Origin: Methylocystis bryophila
GTDB taxonomy: Bacteria; Pseudomonadota; Alphaproteobacteria; Rhizobiales; Beijerinckiaceae
Direction: 5' to 3'
Assembly (NCBI RefSeq): GCF_027925445.1
Contig: NZ_AP027149.1
Location: 1,550,001-1,614,000 of the forward strand
Length of the DNA stretch: 64,000 bases
This document shows, piece by piece, positions 54,908 to 63,434 of this stretch. Made by a program: the position numbers and the translations under genes. The notes below the pieces were generated by a model that was not told the DNA's origin, searched no databases, and saw nothing but the letters and a program-made list of their open reading frames with translations. The stretch's first letter is position 1, and every line of letters begins with the position of its first letter.

Positions 54908-55518
54908 AGGAAATCCCGTCTGTCGAAACCGGCGGCGAAGGCGTTGGCGAGGCTTTCGCGCGTCAGCGCCGCGAGGCGAGGCAGGCGTCCCAGAATGCGC
55001 GTCTCGCCCATCTCGGCGATCGCGCTTTCAGCCTCGGCGTCTTCCTCGCCGATGAAGGCTAGCCCAAGCACCGGCGCGCCGCGGCGTCGCAGGGCCTCCA
55101 GCGTCAGTAGGCTATGGTTGATCGTGCCGAGACGGGTGCGCGCCACGACGACGACCGGCAGGCGCCAATGCGCCAGCAGATCGGCGTTGGTCGCCTGGAG
55201 CGTCAAGGGAGTCATCACGCCGCCCGCCGTCTCGATCACGAGCGGACGCGGGGTTGGCGGATCGAGCCTGTCGATGGCGAGGCCGTCGAGCCTTGCGGCA
55301 AGATGCGGAGAAGCGGGCGTCCTGAGGCGGTAGGCTTCGGGCAGAATGCGTTCCGGGCCCAGGCCAGCAAGCCGGGCAACAATTTGCGAATCGGTCTCGC
55401 CGTCGAGCCCCGCCTGCACCGGCTTCCAATAAGCGGCGCCAATCGCGCCGGCGAGAGCCGCCGCAAAGATCGTCTTGCCGACATCCGTGTCAGTTCCCGC
55501 GACGACAAACGCGCTCAT
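54904..55518 (-). CDS. bioD: Dethiobiotin synthetase
   Basis: A 204-residue P-loop ligase that closes the ureido ring with CO2 and ATP. The P-loop is [25 protein letters not shown] is the second motif, and [12 protein letters not shown] is the third. Starts at ATG 55518, overlapping the bioF stop by 4 bp; a longer frame upstream lies in bioF and is not coding in this frame. Confidence 0.93.
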   Translation of the reverse strand: MSAFVVAGTDTDVGKTIFAAALAGAIGAAYWKPVQAGLDGETDSQIVARLAGLGPERILPEAYRLRTPASPHLAARLDGLAIDRLDPPTPRPLVIETAGGVMTPLTLQATNADLLAHWRLPVVVVARTRLGTINHSLLTLEALRRRGAPVLGLAFIGEEDAEAESAIAEMGETRILGRLPRLAALTRESLANAFAAGFDRRDFL

Positions 55519-56663
55519 GCCGGCGGCTCTTCGAGCTTTCGCGCGAGCGTCGCGACCATGGCGTCGATCTCTTCTTCGCTCGCGTTGAGCGTGACGGAGA
55601 TCCTGAGCCGCGCCGAGCCCTCCGGCACGGTCGGCGGACGGATCGCGCGGATGTCGAAGCCCTCGGCCTGCATCTCGCGCGCGAGGGCGACAGCGCGTCC
55701 ATCCGAGCCGACGATCACCGGCTGGATTTGCGTGCCCGAAGGCGCGACCGTCGTTGCGCGCAACGCCTCGCCGAGCCGGACGACGCGGCGCGCCAGCGCG
55801 GTGCGACGCTCCTCGGCGGCTTCGATCAAGGGAAGGGCGGCGCGGATCACCTCGGCTTGAAGCGGCGAAGGCGCTGTCGCGAAGATGAAGTTGCGCGCGC
55901 GATTGACGAGGAAGTCGCGCAGGGCGCGCGGCAGGCACAGGAGCGCCCCCGAAAGGCCGAGCGCCTTGCCGCAAGTGTGCAGCGTCACGACATTCTCGCG
56001 GCCTTCGATGTCATGCGCGAGACCGCGACCGCCAAGGCCGTAGACGCCCGTCGCATGCGCTTCGTCGATGAGCAGGAATGCCCCATAGGCGTCGGCGAGC
56101 GCGGCAAGCGTCGCCAGCGGAGCTCCGTCGCCGTCCATGCTGTAGAGGCTCTCCACGAGGATCCAGGCGCGACCTGACGCGTTGTTGGCGCGAAAGGCGC
56201 GGAGCGCCTGCTCGAAGGCCTCGGCGTCATTGTGGGGAATCGCGAGGCGCTCGGCACGGGACAGCCGCAATCCGTCATGGCAGCTCGCATGAATGAGCGC
56301 ATCGTGAAGCACGAGATCGCCGCGCTGCGGCAGCGTGGCGAGCAACGCTTCATTGGCGGAGAAACCGGCGCCGAAGAAAAGCGCGCTCTCGGCCCCGAAG
56401 AAGCGCGCCGCGTCTTCCTCCAGCGCTTCGTGCTCCGGGCAATTGCCGCGTAGAAGCCGCGAGCCGCCGGCGCCGAGGGAGACGCCCCGCGAGAGCGCAG
56501 CGGCGGCCAGATTCCGGAGCGCCTCAGATCGGGCGAGCCCGAGATAGTCGTTGGAGGCGAAATCGGTTCCCTGGGCGGGCGCAAGCGCGCGGAGCCGATC
56601 GCCTGCGCGAAGTCCTTCGAGATCGGCGAGATGGGCGTCAAGCCATCGGGGGGATTCGTTCAC
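55515..56663 (-). CDS. bioF: 8-amino-7-oxononanoate synthase
   Basis: A 382-residue PLP enzyme joining pimeloyl thioester and alanine. [35 protein letters not shown], then [17 protein letters not shown] and the PLP Lys in [14 protein letters not shown] are typical. The GTG start at 56663 has GGAGG about 9 nt upstream. The open frame extends further upstream but that part is antisense-like sequence from the fae region. First gene of the bio operon. Confidence 0.93.
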   Translation of the reverse strand: MNESPRWLDAHLADLEGLRAGDRLRALAPAQGTDFASNDYLGLARSEALRNLAAAALSRGVSLGAGGSRLLRGNCPEHEALEEDAARFFGAESALFFGAGFSANEALLATLPQRGDLVLHDALIHASCHDGLRLSRAERLAIPHNDAEAFEQALRAFRANNASGRAWILVESLYSMDGDGAPLATLAALADAYGAFLLIDEAHATGVYGLGGRGLAHDIEGRENVVTLHTCGKALGLSGALLCLPRALRDFLVNRARNFIFATAPSPLQAEVIRAALPLIEAAEERRTALARRVVRLGEALRATTVAPSGTQIQPVIVGSDGRAVALAREMQAEGFDIRAIRPPTVPEGSARLRISVTLNASEEEIDAMVATLARKLEEPPA

Positions 56664-56757
56664 GCAGGAAGCCTCCAGTAGAGCGTCGCGCGGGGGCAAA
56701 ACGGAAAAGGAGCCGCGAACGGCTCCTTCAACGCACTCAGCAGATTTTTTCGCGGGC

Positions 56758-57321
56758 TCAATAAGCCGCGAAGGGATGCTTGGCTTCGACCCGGGCCGAC
56801 AGAACGCTCTGCGCGGTGGGATCGCCCTTGAGCGCGCGCGCGATGGCTTCCTTGGTCGCCTGATAGTTGAAGTCCTGGATCTTCTTGTCGTCATTGGCGT
56901 CCCAGTGGATGAAGACGCCGACGCAGATGAAGAGATCGTCGGCCTTGTCGACTGGGATGACGCCTTCGGCGACCGAATCGGCCACGGCCTTGGCCACGCC
57001 ATATTGCGCCGGGCCGAACATCTGCACAGCCTGCTTGGCGTTCTTGATCGTCACCTTGTTGAAGAGAATCGTCGGCGGCTTCACCAGGAGGTTCGGCGCG
57101 ACGACCGCGAGCAGGGTCGTGAAACCGTCCTTGTTATTGACGAGCGCGTTAGCGAAAGCCTTCTCCACCGCGCTGCCGCGCGGTCCGATCAAGAGGTCAA
57201 TGTGCGCGACTTCATTGCCGTCGCCGACGAGCGATTCGCCGACGCCCGTTTTGCCGGTGCCCGGTCCGCCGACCGGCTTGCCCAAGAGCGCGCCGAGAAT
57301 CGTATCCAGTATCGAGGCCAT
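56758..57321 (-). CDS. fae: Formaldehyde-activating enzyme paralog with N-terminal extension
   Basis: A 187-residue protein. The Fae core starts at about residue 29 ([19 protein letters not shown], putative catalytic His40), with [18 protein letters not shown] and [15 protein letters not shown]. The core is very close to the neighbour at 57662-58171. Before it lie about 17 extra residues ([15 protein letters not shown]...), with GGPGTGKT at 18-25, which looks like a Walker A loop, perhaps by chance. It condenses formaldehyde with tetrahydromethanopterin. Differences in the loop (PPTILF for PNTILF) are small. A possible separate role is not readable. Confidence 0.93.
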   Translation of the reverse strand: MASILDTILGALLGKPVGGPGTGKTGVGESLVGDGNEVAHIDLLIGPRGSAVEKAFANALVNNKDGFTTLLAVVAPNLLVKPPTILFNKVTIKNAKQAVQMFGPAQYGVAKAVADSVAEGVIPVDKADDLFICVGVFIHWDANDDKKIQDFNYQATKEAIARALKGDPTAQSVLSARVEAKHPFAAY

Positions 57322-57563
57322 TGTTCGCATTCCTTCCGGTCTGTTTATCGCCTCACGCGCCCGCAATGCCGGTCGCGGGCAGGTTCCGGCGTTAGGATTA
57401 TCATTTCCCCCCGGGCCGAAGCGACCTTCGCTCCAGCGCGAGAAGGCCGAAAAAGCGTTTCGGTCCCGCCTTGCGCCGATCAATCAGGCGTCGGACCGTC
57501 CTCGATCCGGCCTTGCGAGCGTCACTCCAAGCGCCGCTCCGATCCCGCCGGCGCCTTCTGGAG

Positions 57564-57597
57564 CCGACGAATTATTTCATCCGACGAATTATTTCAT
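57564..57597. repeat. Exact 17-bp tandem duplication between fae genes
   Basis: ccgacgaattatttcat occurs twice in direct succession (57564-57580, 57581-57597). The AT-rich unit stands out against the surroundings. It lies upstream of the extended fae paralog (minus strand) and could be part of its promoter. Confidence 0.75.
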
Positions 57598-57611
57598 GCG
57601 CCGACTTTCGC

Positions 57612-57635
57612 GGCGGGGAGTTCAAGCTCCCCGCC
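57612..57635 (-). terminator. Hairpin after the first fae gene
   Basis: ggcggggag / ctccccgcc form a perfect 9-bp stem with a 6-nt loop, 27 bp past the stop of the right-hand fae gene. There is no T-run after it, so termination is plausible but unproven; it may instead stabilise the fae mRNA 3' end. Confidence 0.55.
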
Positions 57636-57661
57636 ACGATAGGCCGGCAGGCCCCTGGCGC

Positions 57662-58171
57662 TTAGTTCGCGCCGAAGGGGTGCTTCACGTCGTTGCGCTT
57701 GGCGACGACCTCGGCAGCCTTCGGCTCGCCACGCACGGCGCGGGCGAGGGCTTCCTTGGTCGCCTGATAGTTGTATTCCTGGATCTTCTTGTCGTCGTTG
57801 GCGTCCCAGTGGATGAACACGCCGACCGAGATGAAGAGATCATCGGCTTCGGCGACCGGGATCACGCCTTCGGCGACCGAATCGGCGACCGCCTTGGCGA
57901 CGCCGGCCTGCGCCGGGCCGAACATTTGGACAGCCTGCTTGGCGCCCTTGATCGTGACCTTGTTGAACAGAATCGTGTTCGGCTTGGCCAGGAGGTTCGG
58001 AGCGACGACAGCGAGCAGGGTCGTGAAGCCGTCCTTATTATTAACAAGCGCATTGGCGAATGCAGTCTCGGCAGCGCTGCCGCGCGGTCCGATGAGCAGG
58101 TCGATGTGGGCGACTTCGTTGCCCTCGCCAACCAGCGACTCGCCGACCAGCATCTTGTTGATCAAAGCCAT
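57662..58171 (-). CDS. fae: Formaldehyde-activating enzyme
   Basis: A 169-residue enzyme: [20 protein letters not shown] with putative catalytic His22, [40 protein letters not shown] and [15 protein letters not shown] are the Fae hallmarks. It catalyses the condensation of formaldehyde with tetrahydromethanopterin, the entry to the C1 oxidation pathway of methylotrophs. Length matches the standard enzyme. The upstream (right) gap likely has its promoter. Two fae copies in tandem suggests high demand. Confidence 0.96.
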   Translation of the reverse strand: MALINKMLVGESLVGEGNEVAHIDLLIGPRGSAAETAFANALVNNKDGFTTLLAVVAPNLLAKPNTILFNKVTIKGAKQAVQMFGPAQAGVAKAVADSVAEGVIPVAEADDLFISVGVFIHWDANDDKKIQEYNYQATKEALARAVRGEPKAAEVVAKRNDVKHPFGAN

Positions 58172-58836
58172 GTGCGTTTCCTTTCGACAAAACCAAACGC
58201 GTCCCGCGGATCCGTGGCTAGGATCCGGGGCGCCCCCCTTATCGTTCCTCGGCTGGAGCCGCAGCTCCCTGCCGGCCCGATGCGCGCGCGGGACCATCCC
58301 GAGCAGCGCGGACTCAATCATTTTTATCGGCGTTTGCCAAGTCGTGAGGACACGAGACTGCATTAATCGCGAAAGCTAGCGTTTTCCGCATGTTTTCTGC
58401 AGAGGCGCGCAAGCCGAATTGGCCTTCGTCGCCAGCGGCGGCGCGAAATCGACAAGAGGCGGCGCTCGTATTTACCCGTCTTCCGCTGATCAGGCTTAGC
58501 GCGAAGCTGACGAGCTTCACCTTTGCCTCGTCAGCCCTCGACTTTGACGCGGAGGACAGAGCGCCGGCGACCCTGCTCGCTGCTCTTATATTTGCCGCGC
58601 CTCCCGCTCGAACTGACGCCGCTTGCCGTCAGCTTCTCGGCGCTGGGCGTTCAAGAGGAGAAGCGTGAACACAGAAATCGCGATGACTCTTCCAAAGTAA
58701 GAGCGCGTTCCTTGCAACAAATAGTTTCCACTTTTTCACAACGCGCTCTATATCGAAGCCTCTGGCTCGCGTTGGGCGGCCGGCGTGACAGCGGGCGGCT
58801 GCACGCGGCTGCTTTTCAAACAGAGAGAACGTCGCC
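58172..58836. other. Intergenic stretch between divergent genes
   Basis: This 665-bp gap has no domain-bearing frame. It must hold the fae promoter (leftward) and the one for the gene at 58837. A copy of the palindromic repeat (AGAGC at 58700 to GCTCTA at 58750, with tttccactttttcacaa inside) lies near its right end. Confidence 0.5.
58700..58750. repeat. Dispersed palindromic repeat, short copy
   Basis: AGAGCGCGTT ... AACGCGCTCT ends flank a gcaacaaatagtttccactt core that resembles the second module at 42543-42593. Confidence 0.55.
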
Positions 58837-59106
58837 GTGAACGACAGTCTGCGTCTCAAGTATTTTCTATCCTATAGCGGCAGGGGCCTGCCGCTGAACC
58901 TCATCACGGAAATCGAGCCTCTCGGGCTCGAAAATCGCAACACTTATTTTCGCGCTGTCTATGACGGACAGGATCGGATGACTCTTTGCGAGAAGATCGT
59001 CTATGGCGAGGTCGAGCTACGCCACTCTTATCGCTATCGTGACGGCGGAGATCTCGCCGGCGCGACGATCGAGATGGACGGCGAGACGACCGATCTCGAT
59101 TTTTGA
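58837..59106 (+). CDS. Small conserved protein (DUF6156-like)
   Basis: An 89-residue protein from GTG, with AGAGAGAA upstream. Motifs YFLSYSGRGLPLNLITEIEP, LENRNTYFRAVYDGQDRM and KIVYGEVELRHSYRYR are like the small DUF6156 proteins seen in methanotrophs; assignment is from memory. Probably soluble and beta-rich. Function unknown. Confidence 0.6.
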   Translation: MNDSLRLKYFLSYSGRGLPLNLITEIEPLGLENRNTYFRAVYDGQDRMTLCEKIVYGEVELRHSYRYRDGGDLAGATIEMDGETTDLDF

Positions 59107-59305
59107 CGGCGATTGACTCCCCGGGGAGCGAGATTCGCCATTCCCTTCCGCAGCGGCTAAACGCCTCGCGCAGGACCGACTGACGCAATAGGCGAGACGC
59201 CTTTGCGATCGGACTTCGCTTCGGCATTCCGCTTCTAACGCCAAGCCTTACCCATCCGAACGGCGCTGTTCGGAGGACAGGCGTCGCTAAGCCCGGGAGA
59301 CGGCG

Positions 59306-60148
59306 GTGACTTCGGAAAGACTGATCTTCGAGGCGCGGCGCGACGCTTTTCTCGCGCGCCTTGCCGCTGGGCGCGCGATCATGGGCATCGTGAATGTAAC
59401 GCCGGACTCCTTCTCCGACGGCGGCCTGTTCCTGGCGCGCGAGGCGGCGCTCGCGCAAGCCAAGAAGCTCGTTGCCGACGGCGCGGATATCGTCGACATC
59501 GGCGCAGAGTCGACGCGGCCCGGACATGTCCCCGTTTCGACGGAGGAGGAGTGGCGACGATTGGAGCCGCTGCTGGCTTCGCTCGTCAACGAGGCGGGCG
59601 CGCCCGTCTCGATCGACACCTATAAGGCCGAGACGGCGCGCCGCGCGCTGGCCGCGGGCGTCGTGATGATCAACGACATCTGGGGATTGCAGCGCGATCC
59701 CGCGATGGCGGAGGTCGTCGCAGAGGCCCAGGCGTCCATCGTGATCATGCATAACCGCGAAGCGGCAGAAGACAGCATCGACATAGTCGACGACATGCAG
59801 CGCTTTTTCGAGCGCTCGCTCGAGATTGCCCGTCGCGCTGGCGTTGCAGACCGGCTCATCCTTCTCGATCCGGGCGTCGGCTTCGGCAAGACGCGCGCGC
59901 AAAACTACGCCGCGCTACGCGCCATTCCACAATTGCGTCGACTCGGATTCCCTGTGCTCGTCGGCGTCTCCCGCAAGTCCATCTTTCGCGATCTTGCCGG
60001 CGAGCAAATCGACGGACGCCTCATCGGGACGCTCGCAGCCAATATCGTCGCCGCAGGACTGGGCGCGCAACTCTTTCGCGTGCATGACGCGCTGGAGCAT
60101 AAAGCGGCCTTTGCGGTGCTCGAGGCGCTGCAATTTGGAGAACAGTGA
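59306..60148 (+). CDS. folP: Dihydropteroate synthase
   Basis: A 280-residue TIM-barrel enzyme condensing pteridine pyrophosphate with p-aminobenzoate. MGIVNVTPDSFSDGGLF, then DIGAESTRPG, SIDTYKAETARRAL and LLDPGVGFGKTRAQN, and VGVSRKSIFR are the family motifs. The start at GTG 59306 gives a normal N-terminus. It overlaps or abuts folK. Confidence 0.95.
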   Translation: MTSERLIFEARRDAFLARLAAGRAIMGIVNVTPDSFSDGGLFLAREAALAQAKKLVADGADIVDIGAESTRPGHVPVSTEEEWRRLEPLLASLVNEAGAPVSIDTYKAETARRALAAGVVMINDIWGLQRDPAMAEVVAEAQASIVIMHNREAAEDSIDIVDDMQRFFERSLEIARRAGVADRLILLDPGVGFGKTRAQNYAALRAIPQLRRLGFPVLVGVSRKSIFRDLAGEQIDGRLIGTLAANIVAAGLGAQLFRVHDALEHKAAFAVLEALQFGEQ

Positions 60149-60159
60149 GGGAACCGGGA

Positions 60160-60654
60160 ATGACGGCCACTACAGTCGGCTTCGGTCTGGGCTCGAACAT
60201 CGGCGACGCGCCGGCGAATTTGCGCGAAGCGCTTCGTCTCCTCGGAGCGCGGGACGTGGCGAGGCTCACGGCCGTCTCGCGCATCTATCGAACCGCTCCC
60301 TGGGGCGAGTTGGATCAACGCGAGTTCGCCAACGCCTGCGCGATCGGCGAAACCTCCCTCACCCCTTATGAACTGCTCGCCGCGGTCAAGACGATCGAGG
60401 CCGACATGGGGCGCGAGCCGACGCGCCGTTGGGGACCGCGGCTCATCGATATCGACATCCTGTTTTATGGCGCCGAGGCGATTGACGACCCGGAGCTTAC
60501 GATTCCGCACAAAGAACTCTTCGCGCGCCGATTCGTCCTCGCCCCGCTCGCCGAAATCGCACCGGAACTGGCGCTCGGCGGCGTTACCGTCAAGGAAGCC
60601 TTGCGTCGGCTGGAGGAAGGCGGCGTCAATGTCTGGGACGCGGGAGCAACATGA
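60160..60654 (+). CDS. folK: 2-amino-4-hydroxy-6-hydroxymethyldihydropteridine diphosphokinase
   Basis: A 164-residue HPPK: GLGSNIGDAPANLREAL, RIYRTAPWGELDQREFANAC, then RWGPRLIDIDILFYG and IPHKELFARRFVLAPL. It makes the pyrophosphorylated pteridine used by folP. The ATG at 60160 has AGGGA upstream; a GTG 15 bp earlier overlaps the folP stop and is an alternative. folP-folK form an operon. Confidence 0.94.
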   Translation: MTATTVGFGLGSNIGDAPANLREALRLLGARDVARLTAVSRIYRTAPWGELDQREFANACAIGETSLTPYELLAAVKTIEADMGREPTRRWGPRLIDIDILFYGAEAIDDPELTIPHKELFARRFVLAPLAEIAPELALGGVTVKEALRRLEEGGVNVWDAGAT

Positions 60655-61643
60655 CGTCAAGACGCGTGAATGGGGGGGCTTTCAAAAGTTGCAGGGCTTT
60701 GCGCTGGGCGCATTGATGCATCGCAGCATGCCTTGTCGCAGTCTTTTGGGCTGGGGGCCGCTCTAAGCTCCCGGGGCGTCATTTGGCCGGAGTTGGGTGT
60801 CACCGTTAGCTCGAACTTGACCCTATCATTCGGTGCGGTGCAGCACAAAATGTCGCAGCCTTTGCGGTTGAGGGCGCGCAGGGGGATGGCCAGGGCTCGA
60901 GGCTGCGACAGAACCGCTCTAGATTGCCTAGATTATCGAGAGATTTGTATTTTATTGCGCCTGCGAGAGGGATTAGGGGAGATAGGTCGTCTCGGGATAG
61001 AGGTGGCGGGAAACCTACCCGAATGGGTCGATAAGCCCCTTCGATAGATTGTCATCTCCAGTCCTATCGAGTATTGTTTTTGAACGCCCAAACGGAAATG
61101 GTCTGGGCACGCTGGGCTCATCCCCAGGCGGGATCCAGAGGAGGGTCGCGACAGGCGACATCCTCGGCGTTTCGCCTCGGGGCGGCTCCAAGCGGCGCGT
61201 CGGGCTCGTCGGCTTGAACGGCAACGAGAACGAAACAGAAAATAAAAAACGAGCAAAAACAAAAACAAAAACGAGAGGGAAGGGCGCAGGGCTTCGCGCA
61301 TTTCGTCAAAGAAGAAAGACATCGGACGGACGCCTCGGCGCGGCTCGCGCAGGGGACGTTTGAAGTCCGGGCCGCTTTTGGAGCGAGGGGCGCCGTCTGG
61401 CGTTTCGAGCGCCGGGAGGCGAGAGACGAGATCGACAAAAGAAAAAGAAGAGCGAAGCGCGTCGAAACGCCAAGAAGAGCCGAAACGCTTAAGAAGAGCA
61501 AGAACGAGCGTGAAGGCCTGGGATGTCGGGGGTTGAGAAGCCTTAAAAGCTCGAGCAGGACGGGGGCTACGCCGCTTACTCTTTGGCGGAACGGCCGCAA
61601 GACGCGCAAATCTGAATAGAGAGCAGACTTAGGAGGACCAAGC
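60655..61643 (+). promoter_or_regulatory. Noncoding region and leader upstream of pmoCAB
   Basis: About 990 bp without a domain-bearing frame. The best promoter candidate is TTGTCA (61049-61054), 17 bp, TATTGT (61072-61077), which would give a leader of about 560 nt. From about 61200 to 61520 the plus strand is strikingly purine-rich, with (AAAAAC)x3 near 61255-61273 and two imperfect 18-bp tandem units at 61463-61499. Near the end, AGGAGGA at 61631-61637 is a strong ribosome-binding site 6 nt before the pmoC ATG. Confidence 0.5.
61463..61499 (+). repeat. Tandem purine-rich 18/19-bp units in pmo leader
   Basis: cgaaacgccaagaagagc (61463-61480) is followed directly by cgaaacgcttaagaagagc (61481-61499), with only two differences. 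The unit is nearly all purine. Confidence 0.65.
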
Positions 61644-62411
61644 ATGAGTTCGACAACAAGCACGGCTGCTGGCGCAGCCGCTGGCACAGACACCATCGTC
61701 GATCTGAAGGGAATGTGGATCGGCCTTGCGGTGCTGAACGTGTTTTATCTGATCGTTCGCATCTATGAGCAGATCTACGGCTGGCGCGCGGGTCTCGACT
61801 CGTTCGCTCCGGAGTTCCAGACGTACTGGCTGTCGATCCTTTGGACGGAGATCCCGCTGGAGCTCGTCTCGGGCATCGGCCTTGCCGGTTACCTCTGGAA
61901 GACCCGCGACCGCAACGTCGACGCCGTGGCTCCTCGCGAGGAGATGCGCCGTCTCGTGGTTCTGGTTCAATGGCTGACGGTTTACGGCATCGCCATTTAC
62001 TGGGGCGCGTCCTTCTTCACGGAGCAGGACGGCACGTGGCACATGACGGTGATTCGCGACACGGACTTCACGCCGTCGCACATCATCGAGTTCTACATGA
62101 GCTACCCGATTTACTCGGTGATCGCGGTTGGCGCGTTCTTCTATGCGAAGACCCGCATTCCGTATTTTGCTCATGGCTACTCGCTGGCGTTCCTGATCGT
62201 GGCGATTGGTCCGTTCATGATCATCCCGAACGTTGGCCTGAACGAGTGGGGCCACACCTTCTGGTTCATGGAAGAGCTGTTCGTGGCTCCGCTGCATTGG
62301 GGCTTCGTGTTCTTCGGCTGGATGGCGCTGGGCGTGTTCGGCGTCGTGCTGCAGATCCTCGGCCGCATCCATGCGCTGGTCGGCAAGGAAGGCGTCGCGC
62401 TGCTCGCCTGA
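61644..62411 (+). CDS. pmoC: Particulate methane monooxygenase subunit C
   Basis: A 255-residue membrane protein with about five to six helices. By alignment with the M. capsulatus numbering (offset 27), the CuC ligands Asp129, His133 and His146 (TEQDG, TWHMT, PSHII) and the CuD ligands Asn200, His204 and His218 (LNEWGH, PLHWG) are all present. AGGAGGA precedes the ATG. It is the first gene of the pmoCAB operon. The subunit holds the crucial copper sites near the membrane. The variable N-terminus is Ala/Thr-rich. Confidence 0.97.
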   Translation: MSSTTSTAAGAAAGTDTIVDLKGMWIGLAVLNVFYLIVRIYEQIYGWRAGLDSFAPEFQTYWLSILWTEIPLELVSGIGLAGYLWKTRDRNVDAVAPREEMRRLVVLVQWLTVYGIAIYWGASFFTEQDGTWHMTVIRDTDFTPSHIIEFYMSYPIYSVIAVGAFFYAKTRIPYFAHGYSLAFLIVAIGPFMIIPNVGLNEWGHTFWFMEELFVAPLHWGFVFFGWMALGVFGVVLQILGRIHALVGKEGVALLA

Positions 62412-62432
62412 TCGGCTGCGCGCGAGAGATCG

Positions 62433-62460
62433 GAGGGTCGCGCCTTGGGGCGCGGCTCTC
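62433..62460 (+). promoter_or_regulatory. Hairpin in pmoC-pmoA spacer
   Basis: A 12-bp stem (core cgcgcc 62439-62444 with ggcgcg 62449-62454, extended with two G-T pairs) closes a ttgg loop. It could set relative message levels or protect the cleaved mRNA; there is no T-run, so full termination is unlikely. Confidence 0.55.
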
Positions 62461-62544
62461 ACCAGACAAGCGTAAAAACTGAAGAAGAAGACGACAATCC
62501 GGCGAGGACAGCCGGAGCGTTGAATGACACCAAGGAGAAGAGAG

Positions 62545-63303
62545 ATGTCGACATCGAAGAGCGGGGGAGCGGTCGGTCCGTTCCATTCCGTCGCGGAAGC
62601 GGCGGGATGCGTTCAGACCACCGATTGGATGCTTCTGACGCTGCTGTTTTTTGCGGTTTTGGGCGGCTACCACGTCCATTTTATGCTGACGGCGGGCGAC
62701 TGGGACTTCTGGGTTGACTGGAAGGATCGTCGTATGTGGCCGACGGTTGTGCCGATTCTGGGCGTGACCTTCGCGGCGGCGTCGCAGGCCTTTTTCTGGG
62801 TGAACTTCCGTCTGCCGTTTGGCGCGGTGTTCGCGGTTCTGGGCCTGCTGATCGGCGAGTGGATCAACCGCTACGTGAACTTCTGGGGTTGGACCTATTT
62901 CCCGATCTCGCTGGTGTTCCCGTCGGCTCTGATGGTTCCGGCGATCTGGCTTGACGTGATCCTTCTGCTCTCGGGCAGCTATGTGATCACGGCGGTGATC
63001 GGCGCGCTGGGCTGGGGCCTGCTGTTCTATCCGAACAACTGGCCGGCGATCGGTCAGTTCCACCAGGCGACGGAGCAGCATGGTCAGCTGATGTCGCTTG
63101 CGGATCTGATCGGCTTCCACTTCGTCCGCACGTCGATGCCGGAATACATCCGCATGGTCGAGCGCGGCACGCTGCGCACCTTCGGTAAGGACGTTGTGCC
63201 GGTTGCGGCGTTCTTCTCGGGCTTCGTGTCGATGCTGGTCTACTTCGCGTGGTGGTGGCTGGGCCGCTTCTATTCGACGACGAAGGTCATCAAGGAAATC
63301 TAA
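62545..63303 (+). CDS. pmoA: Particulate methane monooxygenase subunit A
   Basis: A 252-residue membrane protein, the length usual for type II methanotrophs. The sequence starts MSTSKSGGAVGPFHSV, as PmoA1 does; AAGGAG precedes this ATG. An ATG 21 bp upstream is less likely. NFWGWTYFPISLVFPSAL and FHQATEQHGQLMSLADLIGF, then TSMPEYIRMVERGTLRTFGK are strongly conserved. It looks like the conventional PmoA1 rather than the divergent high-affinity PmoA2. Second gene of the operon. Confidence 0.97.
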   Translation: MSTSKSGGAVGPFHSVAEAAGCVQTTDWMLLTLLFFAVLGGYHVHFMLTAGDWDFWVDWKDRRMWPTVVPILGVTFAAASQAFFWVNFRLPFGAVFAVLGLLIGEWINRYVNFWGWTYFPISLVFPSALMVPAIWLDVILLLSGSYVITAVIGALGWGLLFYPNNWPAIGQFHQATEQHGQLMSLADLIGFHFVRTSMPEYIRMVERGTLRTFGKDVVPVAAFFSGFVSMLVYFAWWWLGRFYSTTKVIKEI

Positions 63304-63319
63304 GCCTGACGACGCGCTT

Positions 63320-63359
63320 CCTCGCGGACCTGTCCTCGTCTCGAGGCGGGACCGCGGGG
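63320..63359 (+). promoter_or_regulatory. Hairpin in pmoA-pmoB spacer
   Basis: An 8-bp outer stem (cctcgcgg 63320-63327 with ccgcgggg 63352-63359) encloses a further cctcg/cgagg pair. Similar to the pmoC-pmoA spacer in having a strong GC hairpin and no T-run. Confidence 0.55.
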
Positions 63360-63434
63360 AGGGGAAAAGAGCGGGGGCCGTAGGGCCTGCGAGAGCGGGT
63401 CCGGCCCCAAACGAAAGAAACTGGGAGGTTGTTG

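Noticed and set aside
56664..57002. Upstream extension of bioF
   Set aside because: The extra frame overlaps the fae paralog in a different frame; GTG 56663 with GGAGG explains the start.
62524..62544. Earlier ATG for pmoA
   Set aside because: Known PmoA proteins start at the second ATG, which has AAGGAG at suitable distance.
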